Source of the DNA: Candidatus Eiseniibacteriota bacterium | GTDB lineage: Bacteria; Eisenbacteria; RBG-16-71-46; CAIMUX01 | NCBI GenBank assembly: GCA_020633975.1 | Contig: JACKCR010000005.1 | Coordinates: 62,001 to 126,000, forward strand | DNA length: 64,000 bases | Reading direction: 5' to 3' | Part shown: positions 45,501 to 52,249 of the stretch, one piece after another | Numbering within the stretch: the first letter of the stretch is position 1 | How the letters are laid out: each line of letters starts with the position of its first letter | Made by a program: the position numbers and the translations under genes | The notes under the pieces: model-generated | Seen by the model: the letters and a program-made list of their open reading frames with translations, nothing else | Told to the model about the DNA's origin: nothing | Database searches by the model: none

Positions 45501-45838
45501 ACGACGAGCAGGTGCCGGCATCCACTCCGGACCTGCCGATCGACGCGGTGCAGCCCGGAGCCCTCGCCTCGGTTCGTGTCGCACCGAACCCGTTCACCGG
45601 GGAAACCGCCATCCGGTTCTCACTCCGCGAGCCCGCCGACGTCGCAGTCGACATCTTCGATGCCGCGGGCCGCCGCGTGAGAAGTCTCGCCGAAGGCCGT
45701 CATCCGATCGGTACGGGCTCACTCCAATGGGACGGCCGTGGCGAACGCGGGGACGCGGTTCCACCCGGCGTCTACTTCTACCAAGTGCGCACCGATGGCG
45801 CGACGGCCGCCGGCGGCAAGTTGGTCAAGGTCCACTAG
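42539..45838 (+). CDS. FG-GAP beta-propeller fused to S11 D-Ala-D-Ala carboxypeptidase, with FlgD-like C-terminus
   Basis: 1099 residues from the ATG at 42539 (AGGGGAG upstream). Signal peptide to about residue 50 (cleaved near TADA-HLSI). Residues about 65-500: seven-fold FG-GAP/integrin-type repeats, e.g. FGASLAAGDFNGDGYEDLAI and AADFDDDGFDDLAVGVP, with calcium-type DxDGDG loops. Residues about 510-770: peptidase S11 penicillin-binding domain with SxxK (Ser539-Thr-Thr-Lys542), SGN (Ser605-Asn607) and KGG (Lys729, for KTG), plus THFHNPAGLDNE. Then beta-sandwich segments and a FlgD-like end (VRVAPNPFTGETAIRFSL, VDIFDAAGRRVRSLAEG). All catalytic motifs needed for acylation by peptidoglycan stem peptides are in place. 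The combination is unusual. Confidence 0.85.
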   Translation: MHRFGPSSSPATTSRRALIGLPPLAPSIALAQVLALAVALAVATPRTADAHLSIIRQGHEVTGTHEAGDRFGASLAAGDFNGDGYEDLAIGVPREDVGSFIDAGSIIVTLGSPHGLDHQGSYILSAIHAGSIPQTGAQFGFALVAADFDDDGFDDLAVGVPYEDIGGVVNTGTVYFLEGTPNGLDQWRDLTPGQFGDPAETEDRYGWSLAAEDFDGDGWIDLAIGCPGENGNTGAVYYAPGTGIGPTAGPVFLPSTLGFQDETQGHFGHSLAIGNVLGDSRPDLVVGAPYRSSFGQPNAGEGFVIRGSSATGLRSTGAVSFNALINDTVQNGAAFATSVAVGNFVPGAYESIAIGEPRRWTSVESAGRVHVIAGGSSGLDTGSAYVFDSMMFGEPVGQYDEFGAVLLGGRFWNRNDGYDDLIIGSPSEGVSYGYTQILFGGSGGLGNSGGYSLYQNAIGEPLEPGDDFGWAFALGRFDGTSDVSLAIGAPGEDGDAGMVHDFAPWRQVLGLSCLSSIVTDCSGEIVFSQKPFDTRMIASTTKIMTVLLAAEHSQLSSGDPGYVALDEDYVVPDWVADDVPGSQVPLAEGETISFQNLMYSCLLRSGNDAAHAIADVIYGPGPPEETVPLFVAEMNQKAAALGMTGTHFHNPAGLDNEVVTDDLGDHYSTAYDMMLLSEFAMENPYFAQIAGARSWPMIRFYPTSAESWICNNIFGAVLNNMIQPASGIKGGGTPGAQATGCFSAEGNWGRVIAGTYYTPFTISDQRYIPDAGNLLALGISECFLDFNLGSYEDWAYWNVFENVTPMEGSTIHLTSEFFGSAEGIAFDLFPAPGSEQPAAESIQTLTHRADLSIDGGTSAEFGVGPFERCEGVRIRNQGEEIVFLSIHLPWDDSYDETLDPGDELILPGGGEPSGGVLWTIENTDPAGETATLEVEETFSWNVSIEPDGSSDPVWKIVLHRDPSIWRDDFDLAIEWTSSDFGTYHLVVHDEQVPASTPDLPIDAVQPGALASVRVAPNPFTGETAIRFSLREPADVAVDIFDAAGRRVRSLAEGRHPIGTGSLQWDGRGERGDAVPPGVYFYQVRTDGATAAGGKLVKVH

Positions 45839-45882
45839 GCCGAACCGTATGGGTCGACTGCGCGAACACAGTGCTGACAGCC

Positions 45883-45912
45883 GTCCCGTCCGCGTAGGTC
45901 CCGTCCGCGTAG
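45883..45912. repeat. Perfect 15-bp tandem duplication
   Basis: GTCCCGTCCGCGTAG occurs twice back to back (45883-45897 and 45898-45912) in the gap between the convergent propeller-carboxypeptidase gene and yraN, ending just before the yraN stop. Confidence 0.9.
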
Positions 45913-45913
45913 A

Positions 45914-46372
45914 TCAGAACCGTCCCCGGAGCGACTCGGCTCCGGGGCCCTCTGGGTCGAGGAAGCGCACGTGATGCCGAAGACGAAGCCCGTCCGGCCG
46001 CACGAGAATCGCAACCAGATCGAACCGGAGAGACAGGTCTGGACGCCCCGTCTCTTCCCAGACCCGTCTCCCCGCACTCCGAAGCCGCGCCCGCTTCCTT
46101 CGGTCCACGGTTTCCTCGGCCGATCCGTGGTCTTCCCTCGTGCGAAGACGGACTTCGACGATGACGAGTTCGTGTCGGTGCACGGCCACCAAGTCCAGCT
46201 CCAGTCGGCCGACGCGTCGGTTGCGGGACACGATCTGGTATCCCCACTGCCGGAGGAACGCCGCAGCGAGCGCCTCACCGAATCGGCCGCGGTCTGCAGC
46301 CGGGTGGGGGCTAGCGGCCGGGTGGCGCGAGCCAAGGGATCCGTTCCGTTCATCGTCGAGAGTTCGTCGCAC
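45914..46372 (-). CDS. yraN: UPF0102 (YraN) family nuclease-fold protein
   Basis: 152 residues from a GTG at 46372 (no clear ribosome-binding site; start uncertain). YraN core at about 29-75: GRFGEALAAAFLRQWGYQIV, SRNRRVGRLELDLVA, ELVIVEVRLRT, equivalent to the RNxRxxxGEIDLIA...VEVK active-site pattern of the restriction-endonuclease-like fold. The first position of the ExD motif is Leu-Glu-Leu-Asp and the distal Lys is Arg, a conservative variant. Role in bacteria is unclear (DNA processing suspected). Its gene starts 34 bases after the hybrid regulator stop. Confidence 0.85.
   Translation of the reverse strand: MRRTLDDERNGSLGSRHPAASPHPAADRGRFGEALAAAFLRQWGYQIVSRNRRVGRLELDLVAVHRHELVIVEVRLRTREDHGSAEETVDRRKRARLRSAGRRVWEETGRPDLSLRFDLVAILVRPDGLRLRHHVRFLDPEGPGAESLRGRF
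45924..45947. terminator. Hairpin inside the yraN 3' end, convergent terminator
   Basis: CCCCGGAGC (45924-45932) and GCTCCGGGG (45939-45947) form a perfect 9-bp stem with a 6-base loop at the junction of two convergent genes. Acts on either strand; no clear T-run. Confidence 0.45.
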
Positions 46373-46405
46373 GTCGGAGAACGATGCGTCCGTCGTGCCA
46401 GCGCG

Positions 46406-49400
46406 TCAGGGTGTCGTACGCTCCGCGCTTTCGCCGCCCTTTCGAGACGACTTCCACGATCCCGGGGACATCCCGTAGGTCTCCCGGAAGGCGGTGCAGA
46501 AATGCGACACGCTCTTGAAGCCGACGCCGTAGGCGACTTCGTTCACCGTTCCTGCCCCGCGTTCCAGCATCGTGCGCGCGCGTTCGAGACGCACCTGACG
46601 GATGAGAGCCGAAGGCGTCGTCCCTGAGATCTCCTTGAGGCGGCGGAACAGGGTCGCTCTCGTTTGTCCGGCTTCGTGTGCGAGCCGTTCGACGCTGAAC
46701 TCCTCGTCCGAGAGCTGCTCGTGGATGATCCGCGTGATCGACTCGAGGTAGACCTCGTCCGCGCTCCTAAGCCGTTCGTTGTCCACTTGCGGAAGCTGCG
46801 AAGCGTAGTGGCCACGAAGACGACGTCGTTCGCGGATGAGGCCGTCGACCCGTGCGACGAGCTCTCTCGAGTCGAACGGCTTCGAGAGGTAGGCGTCCGC
46901 ACCGAGCGAGTACGCGTCGATCCGATCGGTCACGTCAGCCCTGGCAGTGAGGAGCAGCACCGGGATGAACCCGACCTCGGCGTCGCCCTTGAGCCTTCTG
47001 CAGAGCTCCATCCCGTCCATCTCCGGCATCATGACGTCGGAGACGATGAGGTCCGGAACCGACGCTCGCGCGATCTCGAGAGCGTCGCTCCCGTTCGTCG
47101 CTTGGAGAATCCGATAGTGCGGCGCGAGATGCTTGACGACGAGGGCGCGAACGTCGGGATTGTCTTCGGCGACGAGCACGGTGGTGCGGTCTTCGGAGCC
47201 TCGAGCCATCGTAGAATCCGCCGCTCCGCGCGCAGCGGCGGCATCGCCTCCGGGCCGCGCGCTCGATCCGCTCGCGGAAACCGACTGCCCGTCGATGGAG
47301 AGAGCGGCGTCGGTGTCGGTAGCGGCAACAGAACGGGCATCACCATCAGCGTGGCGGTGGCCATCGGTGTGGGCCCCATCCTCGTGCCGCTCCGTGCGAC
47401 TGTCGGAATCGACCTGCGCGACCGGAACCTCTACGAAGAACATCGTCCCGACACCTTGGGTGCTCTCGAGCGTGATCTTGCCGTGATGGAGTTCGACGAT
47501 CTCGCGCGCGAGGGAGAGACCTATGCCGGTGCCCGGTTCGGCGCGGCTCGTTCCCTGTGCCTGATAGAACCGGTCGAAGATCCGGCTCTGGTCCGCCTCC
47601 GGAATGCCAACCCCGGAGTCCCGCACCCACCCGATCACGTGAGCTGGCGTCTTCCGGCTTTCGGACGGCGGGACGGCGAGCCCGATGGTGACCGATCCGC
47701 CTGCGGGCGTGAACTTGAACGCGTTGCTGAGCAGGTTTCGAAACACCCGCTCCATCCCCTGCGGATCGTGAGAAACGACCACAGGCCCGTCCGGGAGTTC
47801 GACATCCAGCGTGACGCCGCGACGTTCGGCGAGCGGAGCGAACTCGGCCGCGACTCCGCGCAAAGTGGTAACGAAGTCGTGCATTCCCAGCTCGAGACGG
47901 AACTGACCAGATTCGAGCTTCGCGAGATCGAGGATCTGGTTGACCAGATCGAGCACCGCGTGCGAACTCCGCAGCGCAGTGCGGATCTCCTGCTTCGCGT
48001 CGTCCTCGAACTCCCCGTGGAGACCGGAGAGGAGATCCTCGAGCGGACCGATCGCGAGCGTGAGCGGCGTGCGGAACTCGTGCGAGACGTTGGCAAAGAA
48101 CTGCGACTTGGCTTGGTCGAGTTCCTCGAGCCGGCGGGCCTGTTCGGCGAGTTCCTTCGTTCGCTCCCTGACGAGGAGTTCGAGCTCTCTCTCCCGTCTC
48201 CTCGAGAGGCGCATCCTCCACTGGAACGCGCCGAGCACGGACGCGACGATCAGAAGGAAGGCGAGGGCACGGAACCAGAGGGTCTCCCAGAAGTGCGGCG
48301 CGACCTGAATCTGGAACGCCGTCTCGGCCTCATCCCACTCGCCGTCACTTCTCGCCGCTTGCACGCGGAAGACGTGCCGTCCGGCCGGGATGCTCGTGAA
48401 GTAGGCCGTGCGCCGTGTGCCCGCGTCGATCCAGCGTTCCTGCACACCGTCGATCCGGTACCGGAAGCGGATGCCGTGGGGATCGGTGAACGAAGTCGTC
48501 GTGTAGGTGATCTCGAAGTCGTGCGCATCCGAGGCTAGAGACGCGGCTCCGTGCGTGGGTTGCGAGACTCCGTCGACCAGGACTTCTTCGATGATCGGCT
48601 TCGGCGGGGGCGCCACGTCCCCGATGTCACGGCGATCGATCGCGGCCACTCCGGATGCCGTCGCGAACAGGACGTCAGAACCTAGGATGGCGCCGGCTGG
48701 AGTTCCCATCGACGCGCAGACGGAGCTCGCGAGGCCGTGCTCTTCCGTGTAGACGGAACTGTGGACCCGGTCGACCTCCCTTTGGGCGAACGCATCGAGT
48801 TCGCTCCGAGGTACGTGATAGACACCGCGGTTGCTCGCGAACCAGAGGCGTCCTTCCGGATCTCCTCCGATCCAGTTCACACCGTTGTCGTGGAGGCCGT
48901 CCTGCTCGCGCACGTGCGCGAGGCTCCGGACGTCCCCGTTCTCGCCGAGGATCAGACGGACGAGGCCCGTGCCTTCCGTGCCGATCCAGACCACACCGCG
49001 TTCGTCGACGAACACGCTTCGGGTTCGGAGCGACGGGAGTCCATCGGCCTCCGTATAGAGACGAAACGCACCATCATGCCAACGAAGCGCTCCTTCAGGC
49101 GTGGTGAACCAGACGTCGCCCGACTGGGTCGACTGTCCGTAGCGCATCGGACCTGCGGACACTCCGTCGTTCGTGCCGAAGACCCGCCACTCTCCGTCCC
49201 TGAGGAGTCCGATGTTCCCGAACCCCGCGGCCCAGACATCGCCGTTCTCGCCCTCGCCAAAGGAGAAGACACGCCGGAGACCGGGCGTCTGGAACTCCTC
49301 GACCACGCGTGGGCCTCCGGGGACCACTGGCGGCAGGATCCGCTTCGAGACCGCCGCTCCCATTGCGATGTACACGGAACCGTCTTGGAATGCAGCGAGG

Positions 49401-50770
49401 CTCTGCACCCACGCACCCACGTCGTAGACGGAGTCCGATTGGGGGGTGACGTGATGGATCGACTGCCCGCCGGCGTACCAGAAGCCCGCCGCTCGTTCGG
49501 CACGCTCCGCCGATCCCGGCGCGGCATCGGCCACCACTGATGCCACATCCGCATCTCGATCCCGGACGACCGCGAGTGCAGGCTGGAGCCGCACGAACCC
49601 GGACGTCGTGCAGACCCAGACGTTTCCTTCGTCGTCGTGCTGGAGTGCCTGCACCTCTCCCGGGAGTTCCGCGACGAGCACGCCCTCACGTAGGACGCGC
49701 GTACCACTCGCACTCCACGCGACCCCGCGCGCGTCGAGGAGGAGCATCTCGCAAGGGTCTTCACCGACTCGCTCCCAGACGGAGCTCCACGGCGTTCGCT
49801 TGTAGAGACCGCGCTCGCCACCGACCCACACGGTCCCGTTGTCTCGATCCACCTCGATCCAATCGAGGGGGCTCGCCGACGCAGGTAGGGAGACAGCTTC
49901 GGGAGTCGTACGCCCCTTCGCTGCGTTGGGGAGCCGAAGGAGTTCCTCGTCGGTCGCGACCCAAAGCGCACCGTCCGGCGCTGCCGCTACCCGACGGACC
50001 TCGACCGGATCCGTCAGCGCGACGACCTCGCCCCCCTTCACCGCAAGGAGGCCGCGCTCGGTAGTCGCGACGAGGGTGGTCCCGTCCTCGGTGCGCAGCA
50101 TCTGGTTCGCCACCGCGCCGTCGAGGTCCGGATGGAACAGCTCGAACCGGCCGTCTCCGTACCGGAAGACTCCCGCGGAAGACGCGACGAGGATCTCATC
50201 CCCCGCGTAGAGGTCCCGGATCCCGAGCTTGGGAAGCCCCTCTTCCGTGCCCGGGGTGGTGAACCGTCCGTCGTCCTCGATCACGATCCAGGGAGCGTTG
50301 CCCCAGGCGACGAGCCGTCCGTGCGCGTCCTCCGTCACATGGTTCGAGTAGTTGAGGGTCAGCCCGTCCGTGTTCCCCGAATCGAAGGTGCGAAGCCGAA
50401 CTCCGTCGAAACGGACGAGGCCGTCGGTGGTCCCGAACCATAGATACCCGTCCCGCGTCTGGATCGCGCCGCCGACGTTCTCCGTGGGGAGGCCGTCCGC
50501 CCGCGTCCAGACCCGAGCCGTGTAGCCGGATGGGCCGATCCAGTCCGCCGGAGCAGCGTCCACTCGGGCGGCACCGAGGACGAGGCAGAGGAAGAGGCAG
50601 AGGAAGAGGACCCTCGCGTCGTAGCCCCGAGGCGACACGAGCCGATCCGATCGGGTTCGCGCCGGGGCCGAAACCGAACGATCCGATCGGGCCCGCGTCC
50701 GGGCCGACACCGATCGATCCGATCGGGCCCGGGCACCGCGGGTCGTATTCGTCTCTCCATGGAAGGGCAT
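46406..50770 (-). CDS. Hybrid two-component system protein (HTCS): periplasmic propellers, kinase, receiver and AraC output
   Basis: 1454 residues from an ATG at 50770; a GTG 46 codons later gives a cleaner signal peptide and is an alternative. Order: repetitive Arg/Ser-rich N-terminus, signal peptide/helix (about 50-73), two Reg_prop beta-propellers (75-760; GYLWFGTTDGLVRFDG, GVVWIGTEGTGLVRL), Y_Y_Y domain (765-825; FRYRIDGVQERWIDAG), membrane helix (832-852), HisKA His897 (FFANVSHEFRTPLTLAIGPL), HATPase (GTGIGLSL), receiver Asp1245 (LIVSDVMMPEMDG) and AraC HTH (1345-1445; GVGFKSVSHFCTAFRETYGM). In Bacteroidota such proteins sense glycans and switch on polysaccharide-use genes; no such genes are adjacent here. 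Confidence 0.93.
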   Translation of the reverse strand: MPFHGETNTTRGARARSDRSVSARTRARSDRSVSAPARTRSDRLVSPRGYDARVLFLCLFLCLVLGAARVDAAPADWIGPSGYTARVWTRADGLPTENVGGAIQTRDGYLWFGTTDGLVRFDGVRLRTFDSGNTDGLTLNYSNHVTEDAHGRLVAWGNAPWIVIEDDGRFTTPGTEEGLPKLGIRDLYAGDEILVASSAGVFRYGDGRFELFHPDLDGAVANQMLRTEDGTTLVATTERGLLAVKGGEVVALTDPVEVRRVAAAPDGALWVATDEELLRLPNAAKGRTTPEAVSLPASASPLDWIEVDRDNGTVWVGGERGLYKRTPWSSVWERVGEDPCEMLLLDARGVAWSASGTRVLREGVLVAELPGEVQALQHDDEGNVWVCTTSGFVRLQPALAVVRDRDADVASVVADAAPGSAERAERAAGFWYAGGQSIHHVTPQSDSVYDVGAWVQSLAAFQDGSVYIAMGAAVSKRILPPVVPGGPRVVEEFQTPGLRRVFSFGEGENGDVWAAGFGNIGLLRDGEWRVFGTNDGVSAGPMRYGQSTQSGDVWFTTPEGALRWHDGAFRLYTEADGLPSLRTRSVFVDERGVVWIGTEGTGLVRLILGENGDVRSLAHVREQDGLHDNGVNWIGGDPEGRLWFASNRGVYHVPRSELDAFAQREVDRVHSSVYTEEHGLASSVCASMGTPAGAILGSDVLFATASGVAAIDRRDIGDVAPPPKPIIEEVLVDGVSQPTHGAASLASDAHDFEITYTTTSFTDPHGIRFRYRIDGVQERWIDAGTRRTAYFTSIPAGRHVFRVQAARSDGEWDEAETAFQIQVAPHFWETLWFRALAFLLIVASVLGAFQWRMRLSRRRERELELLVRERTKELAEQARRLEELDQAKSQFFANVSHEFRTPLTLAIGPLEDLLSGLHGEFEDDAKQEIRTALRSSHAVLDLVNQILDLAKLESGQFRLELGMHDFVTTLRGVAAEFAPLAERRGVTLDVELPDGPVVVSHDPQGMERVFRNLLSNAFKFTPAGGSVTIGLAVPPSESRKTPAHVIGWVRDSGVGIPEADQSRIFDRFYQAQGTSRAEPGTGIGLSLAREIVELHHGKITLESTQGVGTMFFVEVPVAQVDSDSRTERHEDGAHTDGHRHADGDARSVAATDTDAALSIDGQSVSASGSSARPGGDAAAARGAADSTMARGSEDRTTVLVAEDNPDVRALVVKHLAPHYRILQATNGSDALEIARASVPDLIVSDVMMPEMDGMELCRRLKGDAEVGFIPVLLLTARADVTDRIDAYSLGADAYLSKPFDSRELVARVDGLIRERRRLRGHYASQLPQVDNERLRSADEVYLESITRIIHEQLSDEEFSVERLAHEAGQTRATLFRRLKEISGTTPSALIRQVRLERARTMLERGAGTVNEVAYGVGFKSVSHFCTAFRETYGMSPGSWKSSRKGGESAERTTP
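50644..50751 (-). repeat. 36-bp tandem repeat, 3 copies
   Basis: Units begin at 50644, 50680 and 50716, each opening with GATCCGATCGGG; the first two align over nearly all 36 bases, the third diverges at its end. In frame (12 codons) they encode three copies of R-A-R-S-D-R-S-V-S at the N-terminus of the hybrid regulator. Confidence 0.9.
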
Positions 50771-50813
50771 GACGCAAGTATCGCACTCCCGGCGTCCGAG
50801 GGCTTCTCCCTGT

Positions 50814-50844
50814 GTTGCAAACGATGTCGGCGAGGTTGCAGAAC
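50814..50844. promoter_or_regulatory. Direct repeats spaced 21 bp, AraC-type site candidate
   Basis: GTTGCAAAC (50814-50822) and GTTGCAGAAC (50835-50844) lie exactly two helical turns apart in the gap between the HTCS gene and the divergent receiver gene. AraC-family proteins typically bind such direct repeats, and the HTCS carries an AraC output domain. Confidence 0.4.
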
Positions 50845-50957
50845 ACCTCTCCTAATCACATTGCGACCAGGCTGTTACCATCGTTCTCACGCTCGTGCGT
50901 ACGTTCCCCTCCGAGTCGTACAGAGGCACGGCGGGAACGCAAGTCGTGGGAGACGAG

Positions 50958-51365
50958 ATGACCGAGACCGGAAAGAAGACTCTGCTCGTCGTGGACGACG
51001 ACCCCGACATGCGGGGCTATGTCCGTCGAGCGGTGAGTCGACTCTGCCCGTTCGTCGGCGAGGTCCGTGAGGCGAGCACGGGCCAGCAGGCACTCGAGAT
51101 GGTGCGGCATGGGGGGATCGAACTCCTCATCACAGACGTCCAGCTCCCGGGCCTCGACGGCATCTCGCTCTGTCGACTGCTCGAATCGACGGCGGCGGGA
51201 CGGCCCTGCCCCGTCCTCCTCATCTCCGGGGAGTCCTCCCGGACGAGCGATGCCTTCGAGTTCGCGTCGGATGTGAGCCACCGCGCGTTCCTGGCCAAAC
51301 CGTTCAACGCCCACCAAATCTCGACCGCACTGGCCGCGCTCGAAGAGTCGGCTGAAGGGAGATGA
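50958..51365 (+). CDS. Stand-alone response regulator receiver
   Basis: 135 residues from the ATG at 50958 (GGGAG upstream). One CheY-like domain: acidic pair VVDDDPDM, phosphoacceptor Asp in LLITDVQLPGLDG, Ser in LLISGESS, Lys in LAKPFN. No output domain. Divergently transcribed from the HTCS gene with a 187-base gap, so it may take part in the same pathway as a phosphate sink or intermediate. Confidence 0.9.
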   Translation: MTETGKKTLLVVDDDPDMRGYVRRAVSRLCPFVGEVREASTGQQALEMVRHGGIELLITDVQLPGLDGISLCRLLESTAAGRPCPVLLISGESSRTSDAFEFASDVSHRAFLAKPFNAHQISTALAALEESAEGR

Positions 51366-51504
51366 CGTGCTTTCGATGGAGCGGAACGTGAGATGAGACG
51401 GCTGGGGCGTCACGTCTGAGCGTGACGACGACACCGTCTCACGAGTGTGTTCCGCGGGTGGGAAAACGAAGGGGATCGGACTGGAGTTCCGGTCCCTTGC
51501 GTGT

Positions 51505-51894
51505 TCATGGAGTCCAGTGGATCTCCACTTCACGCTTCCCCCACTGCCGCGCCGCATTCAGGTCCGTGCCCATGTGGATGTCGATCCGCTTCTTCCACTT
51601 CTTGTTCATCTTGTCGAGCACGATGAAGTCGCGTTCGAAGCCTTCGATCCGGACGAGAGTCCCGCGACGAAGACCGATGGAGAGGAGGTCACGAGAGACA
51701 GCGATGGAGGGAATCGCGGGATGGAGCGTGTCGCCCCAAGCACCCACGGAGGGGTGTCCTTGGGTCTGGCCCGGAAGCGAGTTGTAGGCAGTCGCCGTCA
51801 CGACGAGCGTTCGGCTCTTGTGGATCGACGACGCGCATCCGCCCAGGAGCAGCAGCGCCATCGACAAGGCCGAGACACAGACGCGGACCCGCAT
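51505..51894 (-). CDS. 3D-domain lipoprotein
   Basis: 129 residues from the ATG at 51894 (AAAGGA upstream). Lipoprotein signal with lipobox LLGGC (Cys near 20). Residues 30-129 are a 3D domain (double-psi barrel shared with MltA and resuscitation-promoting factors): VTATAYNS start, IAVSRDLLSIGLRRGTLVRI, LDKMNKKWKKRIDIHMG and AARQWGKREVEIHW. The usual AVDP is AVSRD and the DTGG is DKMN, so two of three name-giving Asp positions are altered or shifted; RID is kept. Likely cell-wall associated. Confidence 0.8.
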   Translation of the reverse strand: MRVRVCVSALSMALLLLGGCASSIHKSRTLVVTATAYNSLPGQTQGHPSVGAWGDTLHPAIPSIAVSRDLLSIGLRRGTLVRIEGFERDFIVLDKMNKKWKKRIDIHMGTDLNAARQWGKREVEIHWTP

Positions 51895-52249
51895 GGCGTC
51901 CTTTCCTCGGTTCGTGGAGGCCCGTTTCGGTGTCGAGCTCGAGATGGGTTCAGGCACGAGGAGCGGTCGACCTCCAGACGGTAGCGGCGGGACAGAGTCC
52001 CAAACAGACACGGTTCCCGAACGCGCAGGATCCCAGACGAAGAGGCGCCCACTGACAGGCCCGCACCGGGATCCGCGGTGCCCCACGCCGGCCCCGAAAT
52101 GCTACCCGAAACGGCCGCATCGGGGGACCAGGGATGGGCGAAAGGACCCGAAGTGCCGGGCGTGTACCCAGTTCGCGTCCCGGTCTCGGCCCGGTCTGGT
52201 GTACTCTTGTTCCTTACGCCGAACGTGGTCCTGGAGGATGGGAGGAGTC
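51895..52249. other. Divergent intergenic region
   Basis: 355 bases between the 3D lipoprotein and the membrane/spermidine-synthase-like gene. Open frames continue through it but without recognisable protein sequence. No clear promoter pair or inverted repeat was seen. Confidence 0.5.

Noticed and set aside
46664-48538. 624-codon plus-strand frame inside the HTCS gene
   Set aside because: Antisense shadow; the minus strand carries intact kinase, receiver and AraC motifs.
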